A stretch of 64,000 bases of DNA from Taxillus chinensis (Eukaryota; Streptophyta; Magnoliopsida; Santalales; Loranthaceae): contig CM042085.1 of assembly GCA_023512835.1 (NCBI GenBank), positions 30,985,812 to 31,049,811 of the forward strand, given 5' to 3'. This document shows, piece by piece, positions 1-10,859 of the stretch. A program made the translations under genes and the position numbers. A model generated the notes under the pieces. The model had not been told where the DNA came from and made no database searches. It saw only the letters and a program-made list of their open reading frames with translations. How positions within the stretch are numbered: position 1 is the stretch's first letter; every line of letters begins with the position of its first letter.

Positions 1-152
1 AAACAAAAATTAAATACTTATCGGGGTGAGGATGAGGACCTATATTCCTCAGAAGGGCGGGGACGAGGCAAGTGATTTAATCCCTGCCGGGGTATGGGGC
101 GAGGACGGGGCAAGGCAATACCCGCCCCGCCCCCACCCTATTGCCATTCCTA
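1..152. mobile_element. Right end of a hAT-like DNA element (left end off window)
   Basis: This GC-rich stretch ends in TTGCCATTCCTA, the inverted form of the TAGGGATGGCAA terminus seen on the complete hAT MITE at 25644-25974. It has the same runs of gggcgggg and cgccccgc just inside the end. Its left terminus and target duplication lie outside the window, so class and length are inferred by comparison. The fragment is non-coding. Confidence 0.45.
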
Positions 153-179
153 TGTAGATATGATTATAGGTTGAGACCC

Positions 180-555
180 CCTTTAAATTTAGGGGCCTAA
201 GTTATGGCATTTTGCTTGTTTAAGGATTGGCTAGTCAACTGATGCCTTATATAGGGCTAGATGGAGGTTGAGGTCCCCTATATGGCTAGTTGATAGTGTT
301 GAAGTCCCATATGTGGTTGGTTTGGCACTACGCTTCCACATATGGCAAGTTAGTTAGGAGAGCCTTTCATGCACTGATCAATTGTGGAGGGGTAACAGTG
401 GTATTAATTACTTGTCTATCTAGGTTGTTTTATGTTGGCTTGTTTTGATATGACTATGGTTGATATACATGAATATATGATTGTTTGTGAACTTTTGTGA
501 TTGCACGTGTATCACTTAAGATACTACACTGGCACATGCATATACTAAGCATGTA
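180..555 (+). mobile_element. Partial Tekay-type LTR fragment
   Basis: The stretch carries the phrases ctatatggctagtt and catatgtggttgg. These recur in the adjoining LTR at 556-1493 and, inverted, in the solo LTRs at 11196 and 28649. It stops at catgta, exactly where the next LTR begins with TGTAAAGACCC. It looks like the interior of an older LTR interrupted by a younger copy, but its own ends are not resolved. Short ORFs here read through repeat sequence. Confidence 0.35.
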
Positions 556-1493
556 TGTAAAGACCCGTATTCTTGGTCTTAGCTAGGAGTGGACTCTGTG
601 TTAGAGTGACAATTGGAATGAGTAGATGTGAGCATGTAATCAGGTTCGAAAAGTGTGGAAGTTTGACTATACTTGGACTCATTTTGGAGTCCAGAGTCCC
701 GTGGTTGGAAGTCGAGATCCCCTATATGGCTGGTTAATAATGTTAAAGTCTCATATGTGGCTGGCTTGGTGTCGTATTCCCACATATGGCTGGCAATGAG
801 ATAGCCTTTGTCTGTATTGATGAATGATGGGTAACTGTAGTATCGATTGTTTACTAATTTGGCCTATCTTGTCGGTTTGATTTAATGTACATGGATATTA
901 GCTTTGTTGTCATTTGTAAATTGTTGTGGTTGCAAATTTGTCATATAGAATACTACACTGTCACATGTATACAAGAAGCATGTAGTCTTACGTTACTATT
1001 AGTAGGGTGGTGTGGAGTCATAGGTCACCTAATGGGTTATTGTGCTCACACTACTCTATTGATATTTTTCTTTCATGTCCTGACCGGAGGTAGCTACCAA
1101 ATTGTCGGCTGCCCATACCAAACCTTTTGATGTAAGGGATTTCCTATATTCACTTTTTGTTGGGTTGTCAGTTATGTATTATTATTTTTCTTCTCAGACA
1201 GGGGTTTGTGGCAGTTATACTAATTTGAAATATTTCTCCTTGTCTTTGTATGAGTTTGGTTTCACACATGACATGTTGTGGTTGAATATGTAATGGAATG
1301 ATTGACATGTTATTCAGTTATATGTCATTGTAAATGTACATGAATACCCTTACTATATGATTGTATAAGTGCATTTAGAACAACATCTATTGTGTGTCCC
1401 TATTGGTGTTAGTCACTAATCCTTTGCCTTCGAGTACGAGCATGAGGCAGTCGCATTTCCAATTTTGGGTCTCGTAAAGTTGTGGGCGTGACA
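556..1493 (+). mobile_element. Ty3/gypsy (Tekay-like) LTR, no internal region
   Basis: The LTR starts TGTAAAGACCC and ends GGGCGTGACA, the termini shared by all members of this family in the window. The orientation is that of the coding element at 60059, where the same type of LTR end precedes a tRNA-iMet primer-binding site. No primer-binding site follows this copy and the flanking 5-mers (atgta and ccgtt) differ. It is therefore a lone LTR without a visible target duplication, possibly a product of recombination between copies. Confidence 0.55.
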
Positions 1494-2018
1494 CCGTTGT
1501 CACATATCTACCCATGACAGGTCGAATCATCCACTCTGATCAACTCTGCCTTATCTAGCCTTGCACAGTCATATCACCTCCACACTAGCACCATCTAAGA
1601 TCAAGCCATTGTTGCAACTATGTCCATGCTATCTGCCACCATTTGTTGTTGCCATAGCCTTAAGCCGTTGAATCCTCAAGCGAAAAGGGAGAAGTAGCGT
1701 TACGGTGCAACTACCGCACGTACATATCATTGGGGGAGAGAGATAAATGTAGAGATAAGGTTGGGGTTTGGTTTTGAAAAGGCATATAAAAAGATTGATG
1801 CAATGTGGAAAATTAACATGCTTGTAGTTTTAATGGCACTACTTAAACATGTCATTATTAATTAGAATTGACGATATTTTCTATAATGTGTCATTAAAAA
1901 ACCAAATACAAAGACACTTTTTTAGAAAGTGTCACCTTATAGTATTTTTAATGACACTTTTAAAAGTATCATTAAAACCTTAAAAATTGTGTCCTCTTTA
2001 TTACTTTTCCCGATAGTG
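1494..2018 (-). mobile_element. CACTA (En/Spm-like) terminus with subterminal repeats
   Basis: Read on the minus strand from 2018, the sequence begins CACTATCGGGAAAA, a typical plant CACTA terminus. It is followed by closely spaced inverted copies of a word like TAATGACACTTTTAAA (about 1815-1975), as expected for subterminal transposase-binding repeats. The other end was not found; 1494 is only the boundary with the neighbouring LTR. No transposase reading frame is visible, so this is a non-autonomous or truncated copy. Confidence 0.55.
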
Positions 2019-2510
2019 TTCTTTACATCTCGTCATATGGATTGAACATCCATTATCAAGGATCCAATGCTTATCCTTGATCTCAGCTTTGAGTGCAACT
2101 TCAGCAATATAAGCTACTTTCTTCCTATTAATCATGTACTTTTTCTGTTCAATAGAAGTGAAGTTTTTTTCTTTCTCCTTTTGCTTCACTTCCTTGTTAT
2201 GTTGATAAGTTTTCTTTTCCTTCTTTTTAGAAGCAATGACAAGGAGAGATTTTAGACAACTTCTTGTGTTGTGTCCACACATCTCATACTCATCTTCATT
2301 TTTCAAAATAGCAAATTGATTATGTGTGGAGATTTGTTTAGGTTTCCACCAACATTGATCTTCAGTATGTCATTGCTTCTAAAAGTATATGCAAAAGCTT
2401 ATTGCTGACATCCTTCTCTTCATTGTATTCAAGCTCCCCCGAGAATGAATCATTTGATAGAGAACTTGAACTTCTTGCCTTCACCAACAGCCTATTACTC
2501 TATGACCCTA
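2019..2510 (-). pseudogene. Ty1/copia gag-protease remnant
   Basis: The minus strand encodes a decayed zinc knuckle (YEMCGHNTRSC), a Lys-rich linker and the protease signature WILDNGCSIHMT at about 2037-2075. In copia elements this motif reads W-x-L-D-S-G-C-S-x-H-M-T, so the catalytic D-S-G has become D-N-G. The frame is open from about 2306 down to the CACTA junction and broken upstream (2310-2510). The element lacks integrase and reverse transcriptase. The reading frame runs directly into the CACTA terminus at 2018, so the protease appears to have been interrupted by that insertion. Confidence 0.62.
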
Positions 2511-4186
2511 AACTTTATGATAGTAATAATAGCCTTAAAAATAATATCTTTTTAATTGTCTAGTTTGTGTTATAAATCTAGACTCTGTTAGAGAGAGAGA
2601 GCGTGTGTGTTGAGCTTCCTATGATTCTCTGAAATTTTCTATACCTACGAACATAAATTTAATATTTGAATATGAAAGAATATATCTTTTTATTATAAAT
2701 ATTTTTATAATTTTATGAAAACATTTATTTTTATCCGGACCCAGCCACCACCTCAGTGAGTCATAAAAATCCCAGACCTGCATCAACATTCCACCAGAGC
2801 CCCCTTCCAGTCCTTTACAGCCGTGGCCCGGCACCTACCAACATTCCATCTTCACTAACTACCACCAAATTTGCCGGAGTTTCACCAAGCCGACTTAAAG
2901 CATCCCTCTGCAGTCTAGATCCGACGAAACCGCCCCGACGGCCTTGCGCAGCTCTCATCGCCGCCTATAGATCCGCCCAGGGCGCAGACTGCCAGCTCGA
3001 GTCGCAGCGTCCACGCCAGCAATCAAGCCAGACCCTGCCGCCGTTTCAGATTGGGGAGAGAACGGAGGTGAGGCTGGTAGCGATTGCAGGCAGGGACGCC
3101 CGCTGTTGTAGTGCCGTTGCTTCCAACCACTGCCGTCGCCTCCTTAACAGCCAACGCCGACGGATCGCACGCAGAGATCGAGCAGCGGAGAGAACGTGAG
3201 GAGTGAGAAACAATGGTAGATGAAAGAAAGAAAGAAAAGGAGAGGCAATTTGGTCAAGGTGGAAAACGGGGGAGGGGAGAGAACAAATTACAATTAATGC
3301 TGCCCCATTAATGCCGCGTTAGATTGTTGGTAAGTAAAAGACTCGTATTAAGATTGTGTAAATAGGATCGGATTGGTGCTGATATGCCTCAAAAATTGAA
3401 TATTAATATAGTTTGCAGTTGTGTACATAGTACATCGCATTAATCATACTGTAGACACTATCTCCTCACGTATATAAGAGGAAATTGCATTATTTAACTC
3501 TGTTAAATAATAGCTGATTGCAGTCCCAATTATCAAAAATAAAATAAAATAAAATCACAATCACTGAAAATTTAGTGCTATAACTGAAAGTGGACTTTGG
3601 TGGTCATTGAATACGGGATAGCTATTATTAGCCAGCGTTTTGGCTATAATAAGTTGCAAACTACACGGCAATCAAAGCCTCACCACGAACAAAAGGTGAA
3701 CAAAATTGATGGATTTTTAAAAAATAAGAAGTGCTGGAAAAAAAAAAGGAAAATACAATATTTATTCTTAAAATTAAATTATAACAACATCTTCACTGTT
3801 TTAAAGTTTATCTTTATATTTAATCGGTCTCATATGCCCTTTTTTTTACAATCCAATAAATATAAAAGAAACTATAAATAATTTCCCACATAATTATACT
3901 TATATGGTGGGTATAAACAATATTGTGCACGTAACATAAAGTTTAATGTAGTTACATTAATATTAATTTTATTTTAAATTTTTTATTCATATCAATTTAA
4001 CATAACCGTATGAAAAGTAATCCTACTCGAATTAACTTCATATTTTTTCATAAATAAACAAATAAAAGTAAGAGAAAGAATTTAATGAATTTGGTCAATT
4101 TACAATTAATATTAATAGTAGGAATACATGGTAAGCGGGTTTTAAAAATTAAAAGGACAGAGAATACACAGCGTGGTTAACTGCAC
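2511..4186. other. Intergenic; one GC-rich patch with an unassigned ORF
   Basis: Most of this stretch is AT-rich with no recognisable gene. At 2756-3199 (+) a GC-rich patch is open for 147 codons. Its translation is Arg/Ser/Pro-rich, has no recognised domain, and ends shortly before purine-rich sequence. It may be leader or untranslated sequence of an unrecognised element rather than a protein gene. From 3300 to 4186 I see only AT-rich spacer with short homopolymer runs. Confidence 0.3.
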
Positions 4187-4424
4187 ATGTACTTACTTCC
4201 ACGGACATACACTGTGAAAAGCAAAGCCACACACAACGCAGCTTGGCTTCCCAAAAATAAAATACCTCACCCCAATCCCAATCCACTTCCAACACTTTTC
4301 AAACGCCACTCACTTCTTCCTCTTTTAAACTCAGATCCAGAGGGAAACAAACACACACACATACCTCACACACAACCAAAACAGAACTCTAATTAAAAAT
4401 CTCGATTCCAATCTCTAAATTTCA
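4187..4424 (+). promoter_or_regulatory. Proximal promoter and 5' leader of the zinc-finger gene
   Basis: The 240 bases before the zinc-finger ATG turn from AT-rich to C- and A-rich (repeated CA steps at about 4349-4380), typical of a plant 5' leader. A weak TATA-like AAATAAAATA lies near 4256-4266 and TTTTAAAC near 4323. Neither is a strong TATAAA, so the transcription start is uncertain. The region also reads through as a 69-codon ORF, which I regard as chance. Confidence 0.35.
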
Positions 4425-5279
4425 ATGGAGAAGAAGCACAAATGCAAGATATGCAACAAACGCTTCCCCAACGGCAGAGCACTGGGAGGACACATGAGAT
4501 CTCACCTTGCCAAGCTGCCGGTGCCACCACAGGCGAAGCCGCCCGTCCGCCGACCCTCATCCGAGTCCTCGACGCCGTCAGATGTCTCCTCCGTCCCGAC
4601 CGACTTTGACTGCGCCAGCGAGACGTCGACGCCGAGCACGAACCCTCGACCCAATAAGAGGCTGGCCGCCGCTGCGCCGAGCTCCGCCTCCGACACCAAC
4701 CCCGAGGAAGAGGACGTAGCGTTTTGCCTTCTGATGATGTCAAGAGACTCGTGGACAAGAAGAAAAGATCATGATCGACGTGAAGACCACAAGAGCCCGA
4801 AGACCTCGGACGTGACCGGAGCCGGCGGAGGGTACCGCTGCGAGACGTGCGATAAGACGTTCCGGTCGGGGCAGGCGTTGGGAGGGCACAGAGCCAGCCA
4901 CAGGAGGAGGACGAGGGTTGCAACTCATGGGCGTTACGTTGAAAATGTTGTCGCTTGTGGAGTTGGTGACAGCGATGGTTTGGCAGCTGGCATTGAACAC
5001 CAGACGTATGAGTGTCCCTTCTGCTTCAAGGTGTTTGAGTCTGGTCAAGCATTGGGCGGTCACAAGAAAGTTCATCCACCCAGTGAGAATAGCAACAACG
5101 TTCACGACGGTGCTTCGGTTGCATCCTCTGCTGTCAGGCATAACAGTAATCGATCCAGTCCGGCGAATAGGTTCATTGATCTGAATCTGCTGCCGGCGTC
5201 GGTCGATGACAACAACGATGATTCCGTCCAGTTTGCCGATTTCTCCGTCGTGTCCCAAGTCGCAATGGATCCTAAATAA
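4425..5279 (+). CDS. Three-finger C2H2 zinc-finger transcriptional repressor (ZAT4/ZAT9-like)
   Basis: This is a single-exon gene for 284 residues. Three C2H2 fingers of spacing C-x2-C-x12-H-x3-H lie at residues 7-27, 139-159 and 197-217. Fingers 2 and 3 carry the plant-specific QALGGH helix; finger 1 has RALGGH, as in the three-finger ZAT1/4/9 group. An acidic EEEDVAFCLLMMSRDSW segment (about 94-110) matches the L-box-like region of that group. Residues 252-257 (DLNLLP) form a C-terminal EAR motif, which recruits TOPLESS-type corepressors. A basic RRRTR patch after finger 2 may aid nuclear import. The start is the first ATG in frame, 18 bases before the first zinc-ligand Cys codon. By family knowledge it is a nuclear DNA-binding repressor in stress or developmental responses; its target is not known. 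The 5' half is GC-rich. The gene looks intact. Confidence 0.93.
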   Translation: MEKKHKCKICNKRFPNGRALGGHMRSHLAKLPVPPQAKPPVRRPSSESSTPSDVSSVPTDFDCASETSTPSTNPRPNKRLAAAAPSSASDTNPEEEDVAFCLLMMSRDSWTRRKDHDRREDHKSPKTSDVTGAGGGYRCETCDKTFRSGQALGGHRASHRRRTRVATHGRYVENVVACGVGDSDGLAAGIEHQTYECPFCFKVFESGQALGGHKKVHPPSENSNNVHDGASVASSAVRHNSNRSSPANRFIDLNLLPASVDDNNDDSVQFADFSVVSQVAMDPK

Positions 5280-5280
5280 A
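5275..5280 (+). terminator. Possible AATAAA polyadenylation signal overlapping the stop codon
   Basis: AATAAA overlaps the TAA stop of the zinc-finger gene. Plant near-upstream elements usually lie further downstream, so one of the AT-rich motifs within the next 150 bases may be used instead. Confidence 0.2.
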
Positions 5281-5424
5281 TGTATTATATATTTTATGTA
5301 GGTTGCGCGCCGTAGAATTTTCCTGTTCTACCGGCGAAGGAAAAGAATTCGTTGCGTCTTGTGTACATTGATTTAGATTCTCCTTTAAAACAAAAAAAGC
5401 TTTTTGGAAAGTAGCATAACAATA

Positions 5425-5458
<34 letters not shown>

Positions 5459-7231
5459 TATACAGGTGTTATTAAGTATATTCGAAATTTCTTTTAATTT
5501 GTAAACTTAAATTTGAAATTTTTTGTTTAATTTTAAATGATATGTTGTTGAAAACTTAAATAATATATAAACAAAATTTGTTGTTTCCATGCGTTTAATT
5601 TTAAATGTTATTTCTAAATATAAATAAAAATAATATATAAATACAACGTATTATATATCGATGACAAATAGTTATGAAATATGACTTAGTATTCATATAA
5701 CGAGAATATTATGAATATTTATTTATCTCGATATAATTGACATTTGAATTATTTATTATAAATTTATAATATTATTTTATCAGTTGAATATTAGAATGAG
5801 TTCAAAATGAGTTTTTTTCCATAATATATTAAAATAAAAACAATTAATGACAATTCTAATGAAAAGGCATTTAACTTATTATTATACATTTTAAAACTTT
5901 GTTATTTGATAATTAATTAGTTTCATAAATTATAATTTTTTTATATATTCTAAGAAATACAAGAAAATTTGTTATAGTTAAAAAAACAGAAAAATAAAAA
6001 ACATATGATGTCTTTAAAAAAAAACAGTGAAGCCAAACGCTTTTGCAATTACATAGTTTTTCCTTCTTTTTTATTTATTTATTTATTTTACAATAATAAC
6101 TAAACCTTCCTATCTCTAAAAATTCAAATTTCTCGAACCAACAACTTCACCCGCATGTGATGTGTCTCAAACACCAGCACTAGGTGATCGGTAATTCTTC
6201 AACCTGATTCAACTGGGGATTACGCGTGGTAATACAAAAGAAACAGCAAAGCGGTGGGGATTAAAAACAAAGCTTCCCCAGGATTGGTAAATTAAATTAC
6301 GCAGAAATGTCTGGGAAATAAGGGGCAATTCCTTATTTGAGGCAAACAAGGCATCTAATTTACGCACATTAAGCGGTGGGCATTAAATTTACGCAAACAA
6401 GGCCAAAAAAAAATAAAAAAGACACTTAAATTGCACTTGATTTTAGTAAAGCATTTAATTTACGCACATTAAATTAAAACTTGTGGCTTTCTTGTTCGAT
6501 TGTTTTTGTGGCAAACAAGTTACGGCCATAGGCCAGATGCTGGTCATCCGATTTACTACTTTGTCCTCCGACAAATATCCATCTGTTTCCTTCGCTTGTG
6601 CAAATTTGGGGGCAAAGATCAGTCAAATAAATATTAACCATACATGTCACCTGACTCACCTCGGATGCTTTTCTTCATTTTTGGGCCAATAATAATATTT
6701 ATTATTATTATTATTATTATTATTCGAGAATATTATTTAGGTACTAACATGAGTTGCAGGTACCAACTTGATAGGACTTTGACGTCAATTTGAACACTTG
6801 GGCTCCTTTGGAGCCGAGGTGTGAATTATAATTTTATTTTATTAAATTAAAATTTAAAAATTATTTATTAATATTTAATTTTAATATGAAAATTCAAAGG
6901 TAAAAAACAAATTGATTCATTTTTTATGTTCAATTTTGTGTGTTTCTTATTTTGATTTTAAAATTTTTAAAATTATTTTTCATGCTAAACTATTGGTTGG
7001 CATATTTAAAAAAAAAATTCTAATAGTAACAACCAACAATGCCAATATGTTGGTTTTTACTTGTCTTCCATGGAAAGTGGTTTGTCGCGGCTACCAAACT
7101 CCCAGAGGCAATTTTGTGGGCTTTCGTAGCATTGGCGTTGTTGTACGTACTACATTTCTGTTGCTTTTGAGGATTAACAGTTCCCCCTCTCTCTCTTATG
7201 CATTGCGTCCCGTTTGCGTCTCCGACTAATG
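5281..7231. other. AT-rich intergenic spacer
   Basis: No gene is visible. The first 800 bases are very AT-rich. At 6120-6680 the base composition is more balanced, with short ORFs on both strands but no recognised domain. At 7080-7230 a mixed-composition stretch ends in a CT-rich run just before the TRIM-like element. No target duplication of that element is evident here. Confidence 0.4.
5428..5459. repeat. ATT trinucleotide microsatellite
   Basis: About ten uninterrupted TTA/ATT units lie in the 3' flank of the zinc-finger gene. A second ATT microsatellite occurs at about 6697-6724. Confidence 0.9.
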
Positions 7232-7617
7232 TGTCACGGGGTCAGGGTTTTCACCCGTGCGGCACTCGATCACCCTGGTGGATGCTCCGAGTAAGTCATA
7301 CCGATCGAGGCACACGTAGACTGGTTTCGCCCTGCCTTGAGCTCATCAGGAGAACGACTCCAGTTCTCGATCAGTTTGTGTAGGGATGGCCAAATCCCCT
7401 CTTCATCATCAAGTTTGAGACTAGCGGCGTACTCCCCGCATTTAACCAGGTCGGTATGTCTGAACTCTGAAGGGGCTCCATCGATCTCCCGCACAAATTG
7501 CAGTGGAGCCTATCCCATCCGTACCAGCTACGCTTTCCGCTCTGCCCCTCCACAAGTAGCATGCACCTGCACAACTTGGGAGACGCTCGCCAGCACCCCA
7601 CTGTTCAAGGTGTGACA
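7232..7617 (-). repeat. 3' LTR of the TRIM-like element
   Basis: This 386-bp LTR begins TGTCACGGGG and ends GTGTGACA on the plus strand. It aligns over its whole length with the split copy at 7912-8193 plus 10756-10859, both sharing phrases such as cacccgtg.ggcactcg and cttcatcatcaagt. A 74-codon minus-strand ORF is open in both copies, but about 21 residues differ, which argues against a conserved protein. Confidence 0.87.
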
Positions 7618-7632
7618 TCCTCCCCCTCTTGA
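7618..7632 (-). promoter_or_regulatory. Polypurine tract of the TRIM-like element
   Basis: On the minus strand this reads as a purine run (AAGAGGGGGAGGA) directly abutting the TGTCAC start of the LTR. That is the position of the plus-strand primer in LTR retrotransposons. Confidence 0.8.
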
Positions 7633-7897
7633 TTTTACAATGTTCTTGTTGCATCAACGAGTTCGGAGGAACTAAGATCGTTCGACAGCGCGCTCCTCTC
7701 GATCGCAACATTACTCTATCCCATCCTCGGGTACTCCACCATAGCTCGGTGGCCAACAACTTGGGGTACGCGATGTGTGCAAGACCTTCGTCTGGTCGAC
7801 CCCCGTCTGTTATGGGCTCCCTCCCAACGTGGGATCAGGGACCACACATGTTTCCGCGAGAGTACTTCGGTAAACTTTTGGATACGGGCTGCAATTG

Positions 7898-7910
7898 CTC
7901 TAATACCACT
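7898..7910 (-). promoter_or_regulatory. tRNA-iMet primer-binding site of the TRIM-like element
   Basis: On the minus strand AGTGGTATTAGAGC lies one base inside the LTR. It differs from the initiator-Met site TGGTATCAGAGC at one position (C to T). Confidence 0.8.
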
Positions 7911-7911
7911 T

Positions 7912-8193
7912 TGTCACGGAGTCAGGGTTTTCACCCGTGTGGCACTCGGTTACCTTAGTGGATGCTCCAAGTAAGTCATACCGATCGGGGCACATGTAAA
8001 CTGGTTTTGCCCTGCCTTGGGCTTATTAAGAGAACGGCTCCAGTTTCCAACCAGTTTGTGCAAGGATGGCCAAGTCCCCTCTTCATCATCAAGTCCGAGA
8101 CTAGTGGCGTACTCCCTACATTTAACTGGGTTGGTACGTCTGAACTCTGAAGGGGCCTCATCGATCTCCTGCACGAACTACCGTGGAGCCTAT
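7912..8193 (-). repeat. 5' LTR of the TRIM-like element, first part
   Basis: This part of the second LTR runs from TGTCACGGAG to GGAGCCTAT, where the solo LTR at 8194 interrupts it. It resumes after the duplicated CCTAT at 10751-10755 and ends with GCATGACA at 10859. The intact sister LTR (7232-7617) confirms the rejoining point. Confidence 0.87.
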
Positions 8194-9196
8194 TGTAACG
8201 CCCCCAAATCTGGACTTCCAGACCGGGTGCGTTGGACAAATAAGATATTACAATTATATGAATAGTAATTTATTACTCAACATAAATTTGATGGTTTATT
8301 TATTACATCAAAACTCATTACAAGATCTTTAAGGTTTAGCGTTTAGAGACTAGGTGTTGATAACCCATTATAGTTTACATGACATATAAATACTACATGC
8401 ATAATCTTCTTATGATTTTATTCCAAGCATTCTGGACATCATTATCCTATCATCCTTGCTTTCTCATAGTTCCATGGGGTTGGAAGAAAACATGAAAGGA
8501 AATGAGCTCAAGTAGCCTAGTAAGGTTAAAAGTAACGAATAATATATGGAGAATAATTAACTCATGAAAGAATAAGAATATCTACTCATCTAGGTTCACC
8601 ACCTAGATATCTTGCATAACTTGTTATCAACTGGATTGACACTCTCCGGTGATGTTCTTTACCCAATGCATTGGAGGTCTTTCTGGAACCACCCATAAAC
8701 ATATTGCCAAACATAAAACATATCTTCATAATTTTTCAAACAATCACATCAATGGTAAATTTCAACGTAAAGGAAGGTCTTGCAATAATAGACCTGATAA
8801 GTAAAAGGGTTATTCATCATTCAATAAATTAGATTACCAAATTCCCAAGAAGTGCCAAAGAAAGTTAATTCTTCTTAAAATAATATAATGAGGAGAAATC
8901 TTGAGATAGAAATATAGAGAATAAATAGGAAATGAATTTTCACGTCGGAGATCGTGGTAAGGAAAGGGAGAGGAAATCTTTACTATCTTTTTGTCTTCCG
9001 CGTTTATAAACCTTGAAACAAAAATTAAAAGTTAATATTTTAGTTTTAATAATAATAGTATATTCATAAATAATATATTGAGAGACATATATAAGTATAT
9101 TATGGTGGAAAAACTTTTTATGATAATAATAATAATCTATACGTATACATATACATATATAATATACGTATATACTATATAATATACATATATATA

Positions 9197-9480
9197 TTGA
9201 GGGGCAAAGCCATCCATAATATCTATATGTATGAGGAGACTTAGTCTTCCATGGAATAATAATAATCTATATATACACATATACGTATCATATACATATA
9301 TATATTGAGGGGCAAAGCCATCCATAATATATATATGTATGAGGAGGCTTAGTCTTCCATGGAATAATAATAATATATATATACACATATACATATTATT
9401 TAATAAATATACATATATATATTGAGGGGCAAGGCCATCCATAATATATATATGTATGAGAAGGATTAGCCTTCCAAGAA
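9197..9480. repeat. Tandem repeat, about 108-117 bp, nearly three units
   Basis: Units start at 9197, 9305 and 9422 with TTGAGGGGCAAxGCCATCC, each followed by AT dinucleotide tracts and (in the first two) by cttagtcttccatgg. Period changes from 108 to 117 bp are due to the AT tracts. An open frame through it on the minus strand simply repeats with the unit. Confidence 0.85.
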
Positions 9481-9664
9481 CATGATTAATATATGCTTGA
9501 AATATTTACCTTTTGGAACTTCCAACGGGTGAGAGGAAGATTGAGAGAAGAGAAGGCTTGGAGGACTATTGGGGTGTTAATAGAACTTTTTAGAGAGTAT
9601 TTGGAGGAGAGTTTTGTGGCTTATTTGAATGGAAAGAGTGCCTGAGAAGGGAAGTGAGGCATGC

Positions 9665-9672
9665 TATTTATA
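9665..9672 (-). promoter_or_regulatory. LTR TATA box
   Basis: TATAAATA on the minus strand within the solo LTR. The same CTATAAATAG-type word recurs in sister LTRs (12852, 42559 and 43535), supporting a conserved retrotransposon core promoter. Confidence 0.6.
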
Positions 9673-10859
9673 GGTAAGGTGGTAAGTGTAATAGTGTGAA
9701 AAATAGTGTACGAATTTGACTTTGGCATTAAATTAAATTATTTAAAATATATATAATACTTTATTTTCCTCATATTATCTCTTATTAAAAACGTGGTTAT
9801 CTTCTCCTACCATTTAAAAATGTTTTAAGACTTTTAAACCTAGAAGGTTCCTTTGGCATTAAAAGTCCACATTGGTGTACTCCCTACTAATTCAATTATA
9901 ACTTTTTTAATTTTGTAGTTTTTGACAAACGGCCAATTGTATTGCATTACTAACTCAAATATCTACAAATGGGTATCAGTTTTATAATTTCTACCTATGT
10001 ATAACAAAAGTTATTGAATTTTGAAGTCATACTAAATGTTTACCCGTTCATACTGAACCTATGTGTAGTATTTTAACTTCTGGAATTGATTGGCTTCATA
10101 TTAAATTCTGAAATTTCTACACGTTTTAGATAAGTCATAAATGAACAAATGGGCTTTGGTTTCATGTCAATTGGATCTGTATAACTCAAGTTATGAATTT
10201 TTGAATGGGACCTCCAGAATCTGCCTCATTCAAATTTTTGGGCCTTACCTATGTTTTATACTTTTGGTAAAGTTAAGGCTTGTAATACTTACTTACCCAT
10301 AGTAATTTGGTTTAAGAAACTAAATGACATAATATATAGCATCTAAACTTTTTATGACGTATAATTTTTTTTTTATAACGTATTTAATATTAACGCGAAT
10401 AAAATAATATAATTGCGTAATCAATAAAGTAAGATAACATTATATTCCATGACTTCTTACTTTATAAACCTATATTATTATAAAACATTATTACATACTC
10501 ATACCTATTTATAACAATTCAAACGGATACTATTCATAACGGTTAGTTACTTATTCCAATGGTTAGTTACTATTATAACTGCTAGTTACTATTCTAACGG
10601 CTACTTACTAGTCACATGCTACTTAAATGACTATATTGGGTACTTATTTTTATTGTGATAATATCTAAAATATTCTTTCTAACTATTTTTAGTAATGACA
10701 TTATTATTATTACTATTTAAGGAAGAGCTTAATTTTTTGCGGGTCTTACACCTATTCTGTCCGCACCAGCTACGCTTTCCGCTCTGCCCCTCCGCAAGTA
10801 GCGCACACCTGCGCCACTTGGGAGACGCCCGCTAGCACGTCGCTATTCGGGGCATGACA

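Larger units (their letters stand above)
8194..10750 (-). mobile_element. Solo LTR of the Tekay-like family, TSD CCTAT
   Basis: This 2,557-bp LTR begins TGTAACGCCC and ends GGGTCTTACA. It is bounded by CCTAT at 8189-8193 and 10751-10755. Because it interrupts an LTR whose intact sister is 1 kb away, both boundaries are confirmed independently. Coding orientation is minus: the family ends GGGCG(T/A)xACA in that direction. There is no internal region, so this is a product of LTR-LTR recombination. It contains the tandem repeat at 9197-9480 and a minus-strand TATA box. The interior is AT-rich with no ORF of note. Confidence 0.9.
7232..10859 (-). mobile_element. TRIM-like miniature LTR retrotransposon, split by a solo LTR
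   Basis: Two direct repeats beginning TGTCACGG and ending TGACA flank only 294 bp of internal sequence. After removing the inserted solo LTR and its duplicated CCTAT, both LTRs are 386 bp. On the minus strand the right-hand LTR is the 5' LTR. It is followed by TGGTATTAGAGC (one mismatch to the tRNA-iMet primer site), and the internal region ends in the polypurine tract AAGAGGGGGAGGA against the other LTR. No gag or pol is present, so it is non-autonomous. Flanking 5-mers (taatg and gatgt) do not match. LTRs this long are at the upper end for TRIMs; it could also be called a deletion derivative. Confidence 0.85.

Noticed and set aside
556..1498. Target-site duplication for the LTR at 556-1493
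   Set aside because: The flanking 5-mers atgta and ccgtt differ, and shifting the boundaries by a few bases does not help.
4502..5258. Other-frame and antisense ORFs over the zinc-finger gene (up to 176 codons)
   Set aside because: Shadows of the zinc-finger frame, Arg/Ser-rich without domains.
7270..8174. A 74-codon minus-strand ORF open in both LTRs of the TRIM-like element
   Set aside because: About 21 of 74 residues differ between the two copies, mostly from simple transitions. That shows no protein-level conservation, so it looks like a chance frame in GC-rich LTR sequence.
9137..9442. A 101-codon minus-strand ORF rich in Tyr, Ile and Met
   Set aside because: It is a translation of the AT-rich tandem repeat and repeats with the unit.
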